Positions 11,954 to 13,587 of a DNA stretch of 13,587 nt are shown piece after piece (positions within the stretch are counted from its first letter, which is position 1; every line of letters starts with the position of its first letter). This DNA comes from CAYJUM01 sp964478915 (GTDB taxonomy: Bacteria; Nitrospirota; Nitrospiria; Nitrospirales; Nitrospiraceae). The notes under the pieces are model-generated. The model was given only the letters and a program-made list of their open reading frames with translations. It ran no database searches and had not been told where the DNA came from. Both the position numbers and the translations under genes were made by a program. Where the stretch lies: assembly GCA_964478915.1 (NCBI GenBank), contig CAYZKG010000077.1:1-13587 (forward strand), written 5' to 3'.

Positions 11954-13587
11954 CGAATGGCCTCGATGCATCGGTCACAGATAGTGGGATGTTGCGCATC
12001 CCGGCCGACAGACTCCCGATAATTCCAGCACCGCTCGCATTTGTTTCCTTCGGCTCGTACAACATCCACCGTGATGCCCAGAGCGGGATCGCTGGCCGGA
12101 TGGCCCGCCGCCGGCACGTCGGCGACTTGGTGCAACGCTACCTGGGAGACGATGAATAAGCTTGGAAGGTCCGGTTCATACCGGTGGAGCAGTTCGAACG
12201 CGGCCGGTGATGCCCCAAGGACCACCTTGGCCTCCAGAGACGAGCCGATCAGCTTGTCCCTTCGCTTCGATTCCAAGGCCCCTTGCACAACGGTCCGCAC
12301 AGCCAGCAGCTTTTCCCATCTCCGGTCCAGCTCCAGATCGCTTCCCTTCTGATCACCGGACGGAAAGGCGGTCAGATGCACGCTCTTGGCCTCTGGATCA
12401 CCTCGACCGGCGGGCGGCAGCATCCTCCAAATTTCCTCCGCCGTAAAGCTCAGGATGGGGGCCATGAGTTTGGTCAGGGTCACCAGCACGTCGAACAGGA
12501 CGGTCTGGGAGGCCCGACGCAGTGGCGAATCCCGTCGGAACGTATACAACCGATCCTTCAAGATATCCAAATAGACGGCACTCATATCAACCGAGCAGAA
12601 GTTGTTCAGCTCGTGGAAGATGACGTGGAACTCGAAGGCCTCGTAGGCCTGCGTGACTCGAGGGATCAACTGGCCGAGCCGCGAGAGGGCCCACCGATCC
12701 AGTTCGGGCAACTGATCAAGTAGAACTGAGTCTCTCATCGGATCGAAGTCATAGAGATTGCTCAGCAGAAATCGGCAAGTGTTCCTAATCTTGCGGTACG
12801 CTTCGACCAGGTGACTCAGAATTTCCTGGGAGATCCGCAGGTCCTCTCTGTAATCTTGGGCGGCGACCCAAAGACGCAAGATCTCGGCGCCGGACTGCTT
12901 GATGACATCTTGTGGCGCGACAACGTTTCCAGCGGACTTGGACATTTTCTTGCCAGCGCCGTCCACCACGAAGCCGTGGGTCAACACCGCCTTGTACGGC
13001 GCCCGGCCGTCCGTCGTGACGGAGGCCAGGAGCGCGCTGTGGAACCAGCCGCGGTGTTGATCCGACCCTTCAAGATACAGGTCGGCCGGACACCAGGCAG
13101 CTCCTCTCGGCTTCAGCACGGCCGCATGGCTTACGCCGGATTCGAACCAGACGTCGAGAATGTCGCGCTCCTTTTGAAAAGACCCACCCCCGCACTTGGG
13201 GTTAGAGCAGACAGTGCCTTTCGGAATCAAGTCCTCAGCAGACTTCTCGAACCAGATATCCGCCCCCTGCCTTTCGACAATCGCGGCCACATGCTCAATG
13301 GCCTTGGGATCGGCCAGCACCGTCTTGCAGGCCGTGCAGGTGAATCCAGGGATCGGCACACCCCAGACCCGTTGCCGGGACAGGCACCAGTCCGGGCGGT
13401 TCTCGATCATGCCGTAAATGCGATCGCGGCCCCAAGGCGGGATCCACTGAACCCGCGTGTCGATTTCGTCCAGCGCCCGCTCACGGAGGCTCCAGCCGTC
13501 GAACTTCCTGTCCATGCGCGTAAACCACTGTTCGGTCGCCCGGAAGATCACGGGGCTCTTGCAGCGCCAGCAGTGCGGGTACGAGTG
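11950..13587 (-). CDS. ileS: Isoleucyl-tRNA synthetase, 5' end outside the window
   Basis: The C-terminal ~545 residues of IleRS, which charges tRNA-Ile. The frame is open to the right edge, where it begins HSYPHCWRCKSPVIFRATEQ, so the gene is cut by the window and its HIGH motif is missing here. Visible are WCLSRQRVWGVPIPGF, the KMSKS loop in GKKMSKSAGN (at about residue 213-218 of the fragment), the LDVWFESGVSH and EGSDQHRGWFHS blocks, and the anticodon-binding helical domain. The C-terminal zinc-binding site CERCWNYRE...TICDRCIEAIR carries four Cys. It is the first visible gene of the ileS-lspA-ilvA group, and its TGA overlaps the lspA GTG. Confidence 0.96.
   Translation of the reverse strand, partial: HSYPHCWRCKSPVIFRATEQWFTRMDRKFDGWSLRERALDEIDTRVQWIPPWGRDRIYGMIENRPDWCLSRQRVWGVPIPGFTCTACKTVLADPKAIEHVAAIVERQGADIWFEKSAEDLIPKGTVCSNPKCGGGSFQKERDILDVWFESGVSHAAVLKPRGAAWCPADLYLEGSDQHRGWFHSALLASVTTDGRAPYKAVLTHGFVVDGAGKKMSKSAGNVVAPQDVIKQSGAEILRLWVAAQDYREDLRISQEILSHLVEAYRKIRNTCRFLLSNLYDFDPMRDSVLLDQLPELDRWALSRLGQLIPRVTQAYEAFEFHVIFHELNNFCSVDMSAVYLDILKDRLYTFRRDSPLRRASQTVLFDVLVTLTKLMAPILSFTAEEIWRMLPPAGRGDPEAKSVHLTAFPSGDQKGSDLELDRRWEKLLAVRTVVQGALESKRRDKLIGSSLEAKVVLGASPAAFELLHRYEPDLPSLFIVSQVALHQVADVPAAGHPASDPALGITVDVVRAEGNKCERCWNYRESVGRDAQHPTICDRCIEAIR

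Noticed and set aside
1..13587. tRNA or rRNA genes
   Set aside because: I saw no cloverleaf with a TTCRANNC-type T-arm and no rRNA-like conserved stretches on either strand by eye.

Overview
The window is GC-rich bacterial chromosome. Most genes lie on the minus strand; the exception is uppP. Gene content (a MacAB exporter, an HHH-domain lipoprotein, ileS-lspA-ilvA, stacked toxin-antitoxin genes) and composition suggest a Nitrospira-like member of the Nitrospirota. That placement is inference from style and cannot be proven from this sequence.

Left third (1-4627) is an accessory region. It opens with the C-terminal remnant of an integron-type tyrosine recombinase. Next come five units, each carrying small toxin-antitoxin-type genes on the minus strand: DUF433/DUF5615, a Phd-like antitoxin, DUF433/DUF5615 again, Phd again, and a DUF2283/PBECR-like pair. 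Each unit is bounded by a short copy of the 3' end of a macB-type gene, encoding variants of LYPANKxxRLNPIEALRxE-stop. Five such tails lie downstream of the intact macB, all in its orientation, and four of the spacings are about 815-1085 bp. A 1503-bp block (337-1839) is repeated with no difference I could find at 1973-3475, while the sequence outside the block has diverged. The units also hold strongly structured non-coding DNA sharing the motif CACAGCCGCCGGAGCGGTG. The integrase remnant is joined in frame to the left-most macB tail. The whole looks like a gene-cassette array, or a stack of insertions, that uses the macB 3' end as its junction. I found no canonical attC sites.

Middle (4628-8024) is a macA - ABC ATPase - macB permease operon, read right to left from a good sigma70-type promoter at 7995-8024. 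It encodes a periplasmic adaptor, a cytoplasmic ATPase and an inner-membrane FtsX-fold permease. No outer-membrane TolC partner is present. The toxin-antitoxin array lies directly downstream on the same strand with no obvious U-tract terminator between, so read-through is possible.

Next is a lipoprotein with a long coiled coil and a C-terminal ComEA-like helix-hairpin-helix domain (8152-8967). A 356-bp intergenic stretch follows, with a candidate promoter embedded in a dyad. The plus-strand uppP gene (9324-10220) recycles undecaprenyl pyrophosphate and converges on the last gene group.

Right end (10239-13587) is a tightly packed minus-strand housekeeping group: ileS (5' end cut off by the window), lspA overlapping it by 4 nt, and a threonine ammonia-lyase with an ACT domain (ilvA).
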